This document shows positions 25,001 through 37,571 of a stretch of 64,000 bases of DNA, piece by piece. The stretch lies in contig JAQFVV010006449.1 of the NCBI GenBank assembly GCA_028023455.1, forward strand, positions 978,812-1,042,811, read 5' to 3'. The stretch's first letter is position 1; each line of letters starts with the position of its first letter. The stretch comes from Epiperipatus broadwayi. Taxonomy: Eukaryota > Onychophora > Udeonychophora > Euonychophora > Peripatidae. Under the pieces are notes generated by a model. It was not told the origin of the DNA. It did no database searches and saw only the letters and a list, made by a program, of their open reading frames with translations. Both the position numbers and the translations under genes were made by a program.

Positions 25001-28000
25001 AAAAGTGGTAAGTTGAAGTTATAGTTTATCCCATATGCCTACTAGTTTATGTGTTATTGAAATTTATTGAATTACATTGTAAAAGATGGTTGTTTTAAAA
25101 TTGGAAATAATAAATAGGTTTGGAAATAGAGAATTGTTAAATTGGTTAAGATAAGTTATGTTGCTTAGAGTATAACAACTGTAAAGAAAATTATAAGTAC
25201 ATAAATTCATCAGTGAAAGAATCATAAAACTTTTATATTTAAAAATAATATTTTTTTTTTGTAAAATAAGTAGTTGATAATTTAAAAGAATTTATAATGA
25301 TATTACTTAATTATTAAGATTTTTTTTAAAAGACATACTTATAATGCATATTTTTATTTATGATTAAAGGTAATAGACTGAATCGTGTTGAATGAATAAA
25401 AGTAGTCATAAGTTTTACAAAATAATTTTATAACAACACACTAATACATACATGATATTTAAAGTTTAAAGTAATAATTAGTAAGTAGCTTAGTTTAATG
25501 GTATACTATGAATTAAGGCTGTTCACATGAATATTATTGAAGAATGACTATACAGAATAATAAATTATTTTAAAAAAAACACTAAATAACAAGAATAAGT
25601 TCATAGTAAAAGTATTACCTATATGCTTTTAAAACTTATAAATTAATAATATCGAATAACTGTAATAAAAATGTTATATAATGATATTTAAAAAATAAGA
25701 AATATTTTATTTAAGAAATGTTCTGTATGTTATATTTTAAGTCATTTGTTTTGTCTTGAAAAAGTACCTGAATATAAATAGAATTCTATCAAAATGTAAA
25801 TAATGTAAATAATTTTATTGTCAAGTTTGTTAATAAAGTTGTTAAAATTGTTTTATAAGTCATGGTGTTGACTCAATTTCTTCACATCACAATTACATCA
25901 TCACAGATAATCATAATTAAGACATAATATTTGCACATCATAAATAAAATTTTTATTTAAGAGTTATACTATTTTATTGATATATTTTATTTAAGAAGTT
26001 TTACTTATGGTATTATTATGATGGTCATGAAATAATTACCAAAGATTTACATTAAATTATCTTAGTAATGATTGTCACATATTCTCAGATTGTAATATCA
26101 TACTAAATATATTATTTAATATGCCATATGGATAATAGAAAATTACATTACATTTGATTATATGATATCTAAGAACAACATTATAAGTAAAAAAAGATAG
26201 AAGAGTGAATTATAGATTAAAGATTAGTATTACTATTTGTTATTATTAATATTATTAAATTGTAGTTAGGAATGATATTAAATCTCTTATCATACTTGAT
26301 TATAAAAGTTACAATTAATTTATCATTATTTTAAGAGAACCTGAGATAGTTTGAGTTAAATTAGTTTTGAGAAAGATATTTAAATTAATTTGTTAAAAGT
26401 AATTTACTTAATTAGTTTTGATTAAAGACGTAAGAGTACTATAAATGTAGTATTTAAGTAATAGGAATAAGGATAGTATTGTTATACCATTAAGGTGATA
26501 TCCAGTGGGAGATTGTCTTAATGTATTTGTTCTACCACTTGTAAACTCACTTCATAGTCTCGTGATTTGATTAGCTATTCATTTATTTCATTTTATAAAC
26601 CAGAACTATATTATTATTTATTAATTAAGTTAATTTAATCATTGATATTCTTAAAAAATATAGTTATTGTTAATTTAAATACATTTTAGATAAACATAGT
26701 TATTTATCTGAGCTAGATCAAGTGATTATAATTATATATTTCCTGGAAGTGAGGGTACAATATATATATATATATATTAATGTTAGCTTGTCGATTTATT
26801 AAATGTAAGCTGCTAACATTAAAATATGAGATTCGTGGAATTTGAATTGATGATGTTTGCTTCTGCTTTTGTTTTTGAATTTAATGGCAGTTGAGGCAGG
26901 TTTAAGAAATTAACCGAAAGTACTTCTGCAGATTTAAGGATTGTTTGTAATAGTTTGTAAACCGTTAAATTTATTATTTCAATTATAATTACAATTTTTT
27001 TTTAATTGATGGACATTTTATTTTACATATATATATATATATGGGGGGAGATTAATCATCTGGACCAAATGATGAGTGCTGGTTCAGCATGAAATACGTA
27101 TTTTGAACTGCTGAAGGGTTATGTAAAGCTTGTGTTAAATTCCCTACATTACACTCAAACACCAAGTAAATGAATTATTATTGAATTTCAAAAAATAATA
27201 TAGATTTATAAAAATGTGTATGTGCAATGAAATATGGCAATATTCTGAATTTTTTGTAGAACTGTTGACTAATAAATAAAACACTACTGATTAACTTTCA
27301 ACATTTTGTTAATTGCTATATTGCTATGCTCAATGAAAATGATGAGAATATATGTTACAGATAAGATAATTTGGACTGAACATGGAAGATTTTCATCCTG
27401 AAGTAAATCAATAATGGCTGAAAATTATGATGATAACATATGTAAAGGACATGTTATTTATCATGGATTGTATAAGAAAAATTTTGCTTTGTCAAACATT
27501 GGTGGCCAATGGTTAGTATAGCTACCTTCAAAGAATCTGGCCTGGCTTTGCTTCCCGGTCAACACAATTGACACATGAAAAAAAATTCTGCCTTAAAATG
27601 GCAAAAGTCGATCAAATAAGACAACTCATTGTTCCTAGTCATATACAAATGTCACTAAAATAGCTGGAGGGAAAATCAAATATGATTTTTGCCAACAATA
27701 TATACCAAATTCTATATAATAAGCTCATGAAGTTCAGAAGCGTTCTTAACATTTAATGCAAAATTTGCATTACATAAATTTTCTCATTCTCGATATAGGT
27801 CAAGTTGCACTTTATGGGTGAAATTTGTATCATTGGAATCTCATTTGAATTCCATAATAATTTATGATTTCAGATTTACTTAAATGAAATACATTTCAAT
27901 AAAGAACTTAATAGTAGAAAATTAAACATAGAGAGCATACATAAAGAATGACAACATTATTAATATTTTTTAAATATTAATTATATATTGAAATATTTAT

Positions 28001-28304
28001 GTGAAAAGGAAGAATTAGTAAAACAATTTTGTTAAAAGGTTGCACTGTATTTAATAATTTTAATATTTTATAGGAAAGGTTTTGTTTATATCGAGGCTAA
28101 ATTTATCTTCAAACATTGAAATGACGATCAACATTATAAATGCATTATTTTTTAATTACATTCTCAAGTGTTTTCTTACTATGTGATGAAGTGAGACATG
28201 GACTAAAACAATATATAACCTAGTAAAATCCTAGGGGACAATTTCAATCAAAAATTTTAGGTCTCAAGATTGTTTAGTAAATATATATATATATATATAT
28301 ATAT
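22097..28304. other. Long AT-rich intron block, no identified genes
   Basis: More than 6 kb with only short ORFs. A promoter-like cluster occurs at 22930-23050: the CCAAT-type motif AACCAATCAGA, then TATTTAAGAGC about 25 bp further on, then a T/C-rich start region. That pattern is reminiscent of an LTR promoter, but I found no direct-repeat partner, gag or pol. (AT)n runs occur at 26759, 27028 and 28281. Confidence 0.4.
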
Positions 28305-30614
28305 TAAAACAGACACATTGTTTCATATGTATAATTTGAAGTTTGTTCACCATTCTTACCCCAATTTAAAATTGTCGATATAAAATAAAAAAAGCTGACA
28401 CAGTTCTCAAAAATAAAAATTAAAACAAAAAATAAAAAGATGACATCAATTTAAAAATTAATATTTTGAAATATTAAAAGTTTTTTAGAATGTAGTATTT
28501 TGCAAAAGTTTAATGTTTACAGATTATCAAAATGAAGGGTGTAATTAACAGTTAATAAAAAAAGATTGCCATGGCCATACAAATCAATAGATGTTTTTCA
28601 AAAACATCTGATAAGAGTCATTAGAATCTGTTCCCCTCAAAAATAGATGGTCAATGAGGAAAAATAAACACACAGATCCCTGAGAAAATTGGTGCAATAT
28701 CCATGCCAAAACTGAGCGATAAGAAAATCAGAAAGAGATAAATAGGGTAGTAGAGATTGGTTAAGAGATATGTGTAGCAGACAAAGGGTTAGAAAGCATC
28801 AAGACTGTTATTAGTGAAATCTGTATTATATGACTACTAGTCCAACAAAGCTAGGAGCACTGTGAATAATAAAAGGTAGGATCCTGTAACTAAAAAAATA
28901 TTAAATGAAGAAACAAGTGTTAAAATATTATATCTTCAAATGTCTAAGTAATCAAAAAAACTTTCTCTCTTCTTTGCCCACAGTTTAATTATGAAGTAAA
29001 TAAAATCAAGGCCTGTGAACTGACCATCAAATTGTTAAGATTGGAAAATTTATAGAGAACTGCCAGCAGATGTATGTTCAGGTAGGGAAATTTTACATTT
29101 TATAGCCTTTTATTATATGTAAAAATATTTTTATAAATTGTATTTTTAAGTTAAATTATAATATAATGAAATGTTACTTTTAAATGGATTGATTGTAAGT
29201 AATACAAAAAGGAAATATATTTAAAAAGGGAATGCAGTGAAGTAATAGGTGAAATAAAAATATTTTGTAAGATGTGTTTATTGAGATTATCTATGATTTA
29301 ATAAAATGTCGTTTTCTGGATTGTTTGATTAATAAAAGGTATCCAAATAATCAAAAAATATTTATTCTGAATAACAGTTACTATTACATAAAAAAAACTT
29401 TTATAGAATGAATTGCCTCTGGAATCACAAATACATAAATTAAGGACATGTTTATATAGGTGAATTAAAAAATAGTAATATAATGTTCTTCCAAATAATG
29501 ACTTCAAACTGTATTAAAATGATGAATAAGTGGTTCAATCCCACAGAGAATATTAAGTAATAATAAATCTCTGCCAAATAATGATTTCAAAATGTATTGA
29601 TATGGCGAATAAGTGGTTCAAACTGACACTGAACATATTTATAATAAATCTCTTTCAAATAATGACTTTGAAATGTATTGATATAATGAATAAGTAGTCA
29701 AACCCACACTGAATATATTAAGTAACAATAAATCTCTTCCAAATAATGACTTCTAACTGTATTGAAATAGTAAATAATTGGTTCAAACCCACACTGAATA
29801 TATAAATAATAATAAATATTTTTCAAATAATGACTTCAAACTGTATTGATATGATAAATAAGTGATTCAAACCCATACTGAATATATTAAGTAATAATAA
29901 ATCTCTTCCAAATAATGACTTCAAACCATATGAATATGATAAATAAGTGGTTCAAGCCCACATTTGTATGATATGTAAAATAAAAATAAATATTTTGGGA
30001 TTTCTGGATTAAAACAAATATTTCTCGATACCTGGATTAAAATAAATACTTCAAAATACTTGGTTAGAATAAATACTTCAAGATACTTAAATAAATTAAT
30101 TACTTCTATATACTTTGATACATATCTATGCATATGAGGGAGCTTCAAACCTTATAAAACTATCCCCACTCAGGAACAATCAGAAAACATCTATAATGTA
30201 CACATGGATATGAAGACAGCCAGTATAGAGACTGTTAGCAGACTTTTTCTTCTTCTTTAACAATTTTATAAGTCATATTGTTATTAAATAAAATTATTGT
30301 TTCAAAATAAATAATATCTTTTGTCAGTTTCATTTGCATCATCTCCTGAGATATGTTTGGCATGACCAGATGGTGATAAATAAAATTGTATCAAGAAGGA
30401 ACCGTAGTGGCACTGTTTGGGAAACCAAACACATAAATTTTCTAGATGATTCCAGTCTCTATGGCTCAACATCCTCTGATGAGCAGGAAATATTGTTGTA
30501 AGTTGGGTAACATCTGCATTGGGGAATGCCAATCGATAGCTCCTTGCTGCAATGTGTTCATCAGATAATATTTACGACCGATGTAAAGAGGTTGGATGAT
30601 CTTGTCCAGTTACA
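28305..30614 (+). repeat. 5' LTR
   Basis: Starts TAAAACAGACAC (the matching 3' LTR start is TGAAATAGACAT) and ends GTCCAGTTACA. It aligns along its full length with 33949-36247, including AAAAGCTGACACAGTT, GAACTGCCAGCAGATG and ATGTAAAGAGGTTGGAT. It contains an internal tandem repeat (29480-29960). Confidence 0.75.
29480..29960. repeat. Tandem repeat, about 80-bp unit, in 5' LTR
   Basis: About six imperfect copies of a unit built from AATCTCTTCCAAATAATGA, CTTCAAACTGTATTGATATG and AATAAGTGGTTCAAACCCA. The equivalent array in the 3' LTR is 35150-35560. Confidence 0.85.
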
Positions 30615-31375
30615 TTTGTCACCTTAATCATGAGGCTCAATCTAGTTAGTCTGCCTTTAGAAGGAAAAGAAGAAAACATCTGAAAAAGAAGTGTATAAGG
30701 CAGATGCAATTATGATTCGGTGGACGTGAACAGTGCATATGATATGGGGATGTGAAATGAGCCCAAAAAGAAGAAGAGAATTTAAGAGAGCTAATTAAAG
30801 TAAATGGCAATAAGAACAAAACAGGCATGAGAAAGAAAATGAAGGTGAAATGTGGTGTGGAGAGATAGAGAAAAGTTTATTAAATAAAAGAAATCAATAG
30901 TAAAAAGTTTTCACAAAGTAAATATAGCAATGAAATAAATTGTACTTCAAATAGATGGTAACCAGAACAAACAGAAAAAATATGATGAACATATAAAGTA
31001 AAGAGAATCTTCCTGAGGAAGAACAAAAGCAAGAAGGTAATGATCCCAAAGCAGAATATCAACAACCAGCAAAGAAAATGAAGGAGTTCTCTGTGTAGTC
31101 CAGCTGATGGAAATAATAAAAGAAGATAAAAAATAGATAAACAACGAGAATATAACTAACAAATGGGAAGATAACAAAAAAAGTGATGAACAAAAAGAAG
31201 AAGTTAATAAAAAAGAGATAAAAAAGAAAAAAGATAACAAAAAAGAGATGAACAAAGAGAAGAAGATAATAAATAATGAGAAGAAGATAACCAAAAAAGA
31301 AAAGAACAAAGAGAAGATGATAAGAAGCAAACAATAGAAGCAAACTGAAGAATAGAAAAACAAATCACAGAAGCA
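30615..31375 (+). other. LTR-element leader, purine-rich
   Basis: Between the 5' LTR and the first ORF. From about 30880 the plus strand is strongly purine-rich (AAGAAGATAA-type runs), which creates long open frames on the minus strand that have no protein-like composition. No clear tRNA primer-binding site directly follows the LTR. Confidence 0.5.
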
Positions 31376-31630
31376 ATGGCAAATCAAAATAAAAAGTTTA
31401 AGCAAATAATTAAACAGATGAACGACCAAATTTTGAAAATAAAAGGAGAGGTCATGGATGAAGTTAAAAGGTCACTAATAAAGCAAGAGGTCAAGATGAC
31501 CCAAATTTACAAAGCCATGGATATAAAAATTGAACAAATCCAAGAATCCATGCAGCAACAGTTGGAGAGTCTAACCACCCAATTGAGAAAACTGAAGATA
31601 AAAAGCAGTTGTGCTTCGCCAGTAAAATAA
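31376..31630 (+). CDS. Coiled-coil N-terminal gag-like ORF
   Basis: An 84-residue ORF inside the LTR element, rich in Lys, Gln, Glu and Met. It has a heptad-like pattern across most of its length (for example IEQIQESMQQQLESLTTQL), which predicts an amphipathic coiled coil. It lies in the place and orientation expected for the N-terminal part of gag, upstream of the capsid-like remnant at 32523-33010. A further open stretch with MPEMVNQFLKIRGF follows at about 31700-31790 in another frame. It is probably a decayed gag start rather than a host gene. Confidence 0.5.
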   Translation: MANQNKKFKQIIKQMNDQILKIKGEVMDEVKRSLIKQEVKMTQIYKAMDIKIEQIQESMQQQLESLTTQLRKLKIKSSCASPVK

Positions 31631-31795
31631 GGGGCAGCAACAGTCCCAAATAACAATTTGAGAATGCTAAAAAAATTAACCAAGAAGTATGCCAGTGGAA
31701 AACTATATGCCAGAAATGGTAAACCAATTCTTGAAGATAAGAGGATTTTCAGGATGCTCTTATGAAACAGCTATTGAATACATAAAAAGGTTACT

Positions 31796-32490
31796 CTGAT
31801 ACTTCAGTATTAACCTTTTAACCGCTAATTATATTATTGGTTGTATGAGGTAAAAATCAAATCTTTTAATTGGCCAACTCACAAACTGAAGACAAAGCCT
31901 ATTGTTAAAACATATTCGCCTATAATATTAAATTCAACTCAGATACGTTTATAAAAAGTATATTATTAATTTTTCAGGTTATGAAGAGAACGAAAGTTCT
32001 TTCAAAAATAAATTGCTATTTATTTATTCTAAAATATTCAATTTCGGCAACATAAAAGCTATAATATAAACAAAAAGGTCGACTTTTACGTTATAGAAAA
32101 GTAAATATTTCTTTTTATTAAATCTTTAATATTTTTACTAAAATCTTCAATATTTTTCGAAAATAATTTTGTTTTTTTAGTATTCTCTCTGAAAATCATT
32201 TGTAATTACTGAATATATACTTAATATTCTTTAAAATTATATTCGAAATGAAAATCTCAGCATTTTTCTTTATTTTCTTTGATCAGGTGGTTTCTTTGTT
32301 CTTTCCAGCCAATCAGAATGTCTTTTTCAGCTGAGAGCTCACTAACAACCAATTACAACCGATGTTCTTTCTTTGTTTAGGTTTAAATGCGTTTTTTTTT
32401 ATTTTTTACTTGTAAAATAATTCGGAAGAGGGCACCATCTTACAGAACTTTTAAAAACCTATTCAAAACCTATCAAACGAATTTTTTAGC
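31796..32490. mobile_element. Insertion inside gag region; includes repeat D1 copy 2
   Basis: Interrupts the gag-like reading between 31790 and about 32510. Its first 430 bp match 590-1015 (repeat D1). It contains several CCAAT-type motifs (TATTGGTTG, AGCCAATCAGA, ACCAATTACAACC). Coding-like sequence resumes only after it, so it looks like a secondary insertion. Ends and target duplication are not resolved. Confidence 0.45.
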
Positions 32491-32522
32491 ATAAGAACTG
32501 GCAGAGTTAGAGTGATGTCAGA

Positions 32523-33010
32523 TGTCTACGAGGAGCTTCATAAGAGGCGGGAAAAGGGTTAATGCAATGTCTGGGGAGGCAAAACTAGCAATAGTCTGTG
32601 GCTATTTGCATGGTGCACCTCAAGCCTGCTGGGATTCATTGTTTAACCAATCCACTGATTTTAATGATTTTAAAAAGACACTCATAAGCTGCTACTGGAG
32701 TGATGACTGTCAAGAGGGGATCAAGTATAAGGTATCACAGAAAAATGACCACCTGGTTAACCACAAACATCTTTCTTCAGAAAACAAGTGGTCAATTTAA
32801 GGGCCCCAACATTGCACCCATTATCAGAACTTTAAATCATTATGTTGATCTGCCAGTGTTTCCCTTCTTATATCAAAAGAATACTAATTGGGTCAGATTT
32901 CCAGACCATTGAGCAGGTGGTCAAGTTGTTAACAGCATATGACAATGGTGGTACATCAGCAACCAATATAAAAAAGGGTCCAAGCTGCCAAATAGAGTTC
33001 CATATAGGAG
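32523..33010 (+). pseudogene. Decayed gag capsid-like region
   Basis: Overlapping frames at 32523-33010 give one continuous capsid-like reading with frameshifts: SGEAKLAIVCGYLHGAPQA, then CWDSL, DFNDFKKTLISCYWS, NIFLQKTSGQFKG and IIRTLNHYVDLPVF. The order 'KL..CGYL.G.AQ.W..L....F..FK..LI' resembles gag capsid domains of Ty3/mdg4-like and related LTR elements. No zinc knuckle or pol is seen downstream. It is not functional. Confidence 0.5.
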
Positions 33011-33935
33011 ATACAATGTGTCAAAAGTAGGTGCTATCCATTATAGGAAGAAATCACTTCCACAATCCTATAACAATTATAAAATGTGTCATGGTATCAT
33101 TAACAAAGAAATAAATCACCACTATGAAACAGAAAAAGAATCTCAACAAGTAAAATGCATACTCCATATCAGACCCATATCATCAAAAGATCACACAGTA
33201 CTGATGAGCTGCATAGAAGTTCAGATAATAAAAGCAAGACTATGATGATGTCTGGCCTAAAAAACAACCAAAGGCAAGAGAATATAAGAGTCCATCATGT
33301 CAAAATATGGCAAATTATCATCGGGGGACTGATCCTGATACTCAGTCTCCCAAACCTGGATGTAGTTGTACCTCAGAACAATGAATCTGAGGTAGGTGAT
33401 AAAAGGGGTGTGTGAGAAAAGCAGAAGTGATGTGTGATGTGATGTTATCATGTTGAAGTGGGTAATTAATTGAGCAAAGCTGCTTGGATGCTTTGTGTTT
33501 GTGATTCTCCAAAGTATATGCTCAGCACTTTTCAGACCTGGATGTTGAGCACCTAGAGTAGTCCAGCAGTGATTGATAGCTTTCATAAATACACCAAATG
33601 AATAAACCCCTATGACTCACAAAAAATGAGCAGGGATTGCTCAGCACCATAAATATTTTCTGGCTCCTACTCTTATTTGGAGACCTCTCTAAATACAGGA
33701 GAAATAATGCTTTAAAATGAGGTATTTTTTCATGACATCATAGCTCATTGTATGCTGGTAGTCTATGCTTGGGAATCTATTTGTCCTGACATTGGGGGTT
33801 GAAAATGACATACTCACTTTTCCTCTCTCATTTTACCTATTCATCAACCTATCTCACCCAAATAAAGATCCAGCAATAATAAAATGATAGTGTGTGCAGT
33901 GAAATCATATTTCCAGGCAATTTCATCCCAAAATT
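33011..33935 (+). other. LTR-element interior, no pol
   Basis: The space where protease, reverse transcriptase and integrase would be expected holds only short ORFs. No YXDD, HHCC or other pol motif is visible in any frame. Confidence 0.5.
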
Positions 33936-33948
33936 TAGTGGTGGGTAA
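33936..33948 (+). promoter_or_regulatory. Candidate polypurine tract of LTR element
   Basis: TAGTGGTGGGTAA lies directly before the TG that starts the 3' LTR. This is the position and composition of the plus-strand primer site in LTR retrotransposons. Confidence 0.45.
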
Positions 33949-36247
33949 TGAAATAGACATGTTGTTTCACATATATAATTTGAAGTCCTCCCCTCCCCCT
34001 AATTTAAAACTGTTGAGATAAAATAAAAGCTGACACAGTTTTCAAAAATAAAAATTAAAACACAGAAATAAAAAGATGACAGCAATTTAAAAAGTAATAT
34101 TTTAAAATATTAAAAGTACTGTTAAATTGTAGTATTTTGCAAAAGTTTAATGTTTACAGATTATCAAAAAAGAAGGGTGTAATTAAAAGTTAATAAAAAA
34201 AGATTACCATGGGCATAAAAATCAATAGATGTTTTTCAAAAACATCAGATAAGAGTCATTAGAATGTGTTCCTGCCAAAAATAGATGATCAATGAGGAAA
34301 GTAAATAAACACATGGAGCTCTGAGAAGATTGGTGTTAGATCAATCCCAAAAATGAGAGATAAGAAAAGAGATAAATAGTGGCGTAGAGATTCCTTAAAA
34401 GATTTTTGTAGCAGGCATATGGTTAGAAAGCATCAAGACTGTTATTAGTGAAATCCAAATTATATGGCTACTAGCTCAACAAAGCTTGGAGCCCTGTGAA
34501 TAATAAGTGGAAAGAATAGTAACTAAAAAAATATTAAATGAAAAAGGTCTGGGTAATTGAAAATAGCATTCTCTCTCCTTTTCCCTCAGTTCTGTTACAA
34601 ATTAAATAAAATCAATGTATGTTCACAGTTCAGTTACGAATTAAATAAAATCAATGTCTGTGAACTGACCATCAAATTGTTAAGCTCTCAGAGCACTTGC
34701 TATAAATTAGAAAATTTATAGTGAACTGCCAGCAGATGTATGTTCAGGTAGGGAAATTGTACATCTTTTGTAGCCTTTTATTATATGTAAAAATATTTTG
34801 TAAATTGTATTTCTTAAAATAAATATAATATAATGAAAATGCCACTTTTAAATTGATTGATTGTAAGTAATACAAAAAAAAATTATTTAAAAATGGAACA
34901 CAGTGGAGTAATAGGTGAAATAGAAATATTTTGTAAGATGTGTTTATTAAGATAATGTGTCATTTAATAAAATGTCATTTTCTAAATTGATTGATTATTA
35001 AAATGCTTCCAAATAATAATAAAAATATTTATTCTGAAAAACAGTATTATATAAAAAAAACTTTTATAGAATGAATTGCCTCTGGAATCACACATACATA
35101 AATTAAGGAAATGTTTATATATGTGAATTAAGGAATAATAATGTAATGTTTCTTCCAAATAATGACTTCAAACTGTATTGAAATGGTGAAAAAGTGTGTC
35201 AAACCCACACTGAATATATTAAGTAATGATAAATATCTTCCAAATAATGACTTCAAACTGTATTGAAATGGTTAATAAGCAGTTCAAACCCACACTGAAT
35301 ATATTAAGTAATGATAAATCTCTTCCAAATAATGGTGTCAGACTGTATTGATATGTTAAATAAGTGCGTCAATCCCATACTGAACATTTTGTAATAATAA
35401 ATCTCTTCCAAATAATGATTTCAAAATGTATTAATATGGTGAATAAGTGGTTCAAACCCACACTGAATATGTTAAGTAATAATAAATATTTTTTAAATAA
35501 TGAGTACAAACTGTATTGATAGGATGAATAAGTGGTTCAATACCATGCTTGTATGATGTGTAAAATAAAAATAAATACTTTGGGATTCCTGGATTAAAAC
35601 ACATATTTCTCTATATCTGGATTAAAATAAAGACTTTAAGATACTTGGATAGAATAAATACTTCTAGATATCTAAATAAATTAATTACGTGAATACACAT
35701 GGATATGAGTCTATGCAGATGAGGAAGCTTCAAACCTAAAAGAACAATTCTCACTCAGGAACAATCACAAAAACATCCATAATGTGCACACGGATATGAA
35801 GATAGCCAGTATAGAGATTGTCAGCAAACTTTTACTTCTTCTTTAAGTTAAACTTTAGAAGTCATATTGTTATTAAATGAAATTATTGTTTCAAAATAAA
35901 TAATACATTTTGACAATTTCATGTGTGTCATTCATCCATTTATGCACTGGTTCACAAGAATCTCATGCCTCCTGAGCTATTTTCAACATAACCAGTTGAT
36001 GGTAAGTAAGGTTGTAGAAATTTGGAACTCTAATGGCGCCATTTGAAAAACCAAACATATAAATTTCTAGATGTTTCCAATCTTTGTGGTGCTACATCCT
36101 CTGATGAGCAGGAAATATTGTTGTATGTGGGGTAACATCTGAATTGGGATGGGAAATGCCAATTGATAGTCGTTTCTTTCTGCATTATGTTCATCAGAAA
36201 ATATTTACAACCGATGTAAAGAGGTTGGATCATCTTGTCCGGTTACT
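33949..36247 (+). repeat. 3' LTR
   Basis: Begins TGAAATAGACAT and ends GTCCGGTTACTA, then runs into an (AT)n tract. It matches 28305-30614 along its full length with scattered substitutions and indels. It contains the tandem array at 35150-35560. Confidence 0.75.
35150..35560. repeat. Tandem repeat, about 80-bp unit, in 3' LTR
   Basis: About five imperfect copies of the unit described for the 5' LTR (CTTCAAACTGTATTG, GTTCAAACCCACACTGAATA, AATCTCTTCCAAATAATG). Copy number differs from the 5' LTR. Confidence 0.85.
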
Positions 36248-36469
36248 ATATATATATATATAACAATTAAAATGTCAACTAAAACACAATTGTAATAACA
36301 AGAAAAATAATAAATATAATGACAATTAACTATTACATAAATCTCTCCTCTACTGCCACTAAATTTTAACAAAAATATAACAGATGCAAGAGCAAACATC
36401 ATCAACTTAATTCCAATGATTCCTGAATTCTAACATTACCAGCTTGTCTATGCTGTTTTAAGAAGGATT

Positions 36470-37440
36470 TTTTATAAAATGGGCAATGGCTGGCCAATGA
36501 GTTTACCTACTGTTGTTCAAAAGTGTAATTTTGTAATTTCTATATATGAATAAAATATTTTGAAAAAGGAATATTATCAAAAAATATTTCTGTATATTGT
36601 CAATATGTTGATGGTGTTTTTGTATGTGGAAAACTCAATACAATTAATGAGTTTTTTAAGGAATTAAATTGTTTTAAAAAGTCTAAAGTGGATAAAAGCA
36701 AATGAAAATTTAATGTGCGTTCAGTTTTTTGATCTTAAAATAACTAGAAATAAATGTATGCTGTTTTATTGTATGATCATTAAATTAATAGTAAAAAGAG
36801 TTTATTAGAGTTTTTAATACAACATATATGAATAACAATTTAATAATTATATTGATTATCCTGCTAATAATAAAAAGTATGGATATCAATACCATATATT
36901 TAGAATGAACAAGTCAATTTCATAAGAAAAAATTATAAATGTATATGTGATATTGCATTTTACACACATTCTACATAAACATATTAATAAATAACTGTCA
37001 AGATAAAACTTTATTTATAAATAAAAATTGTGTCATTTATAAATGAATATGTAGGTGTGGTAGTGGATATATAAGTGAATCAAAATGTATGCTGGAAAAA
37101 AGACCCTAAGAGCACTTGCTTTTACTAAAACAGGTTCAGAAATGAAAAAAAAAATTGTAAAGTAGATAATATTTCAGCATCTTTTTATGCCTATATTAAG
37201 TCAAGTATTTATGATTTTGATTTCAATTTTAATAATATAAAAATATTGCAAATTGAAATAATAACAATAAAAGATAAATAAAGTAAGCTATGCTAATGTA
37301 CAAATACAAACATGACTTAATTAACAAGCAGGCAGCAACTATTGATACCACAGAATTGTGGAAAGATTAGCCTTTCAAAGTGTTAGTTGATAAAGATTAC
37401 TAGGATAATGGAAAGTGCTTCTAAGTCGATAAAATTTTAA
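36470..37440 (+). pseudogene. Penelope-like element 2, decayed RT and GIY-YIG
   Basis: Plus-strand remnants in Penelope order. First is GNGWPMSLP (RT motif B region). Then comes YCQYVDGVFV, the RT active-site motif with the second Asp changed to Gly, followed by EFFKELNCFKKSK. After several stops there is CRCGSGYISES with a stop before EHLLL, corresponding to the GIY-YIG motif. Then FDFNFNN and KILQIE match the tail of the endonuclease domain. It is a different family from the Penelope-like element at 44684-48560. It is heavily mutated and inactive. The 5' end is not defined and could reach to just after the LTR element. Confidence 0.65.
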
Positions 37441-37571
37441 ATTATCTACTTACTGTATTTATAAATATTTAATTATATAATTATACAATTATGTATATTG
37501 TTTTGAAAAAAATATAGACATCAAATATATATATATGTAAATTATTAATCAATGTCTGTATTCCAATTATA

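Larger units (their letters stand above)
28305..36247 (+). mobile_element. LTR retrotransposon with 2.3 kb LTRs, non-autonomous
   Basis: Two direct repeats of about 2.3 kb (28305-30614 and 33949-36247) flank a 3.3 kb interior. The 3' LTR begins with TG, directly after a G-rich tract AGTGGTGGGTAA, a plausible polypurine primer site. The interior has a coiled-coil ORF and a decayed gag-like region, but no protease, reverse transcriptase, RNase H or integrase. That makes it a non-autonomous, LARD-like derivative. The LTRs differ by many substitutions and small indels, so the insertion is not recent. Both outer edges lie in (AT)n DNA. It sits in the 27 kb protease intron, antisense to the gene. 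Confidence 0.75.

Noticed and set aside
29480-29960. CRISPR-like array of spaced repeats
   Set aside because: Units are contiguous degenerate tandem copies inside an LTR of an animal genome, without unique spacers or cas genes.
30947-31429. 160-residue hydrophobic minus-strand ORF, possible membrane protein
   Set aside because: Produced by a purine-rich plus strand in the LTR-element leader; Phe/Leu/Ser low-complexity with no family features.
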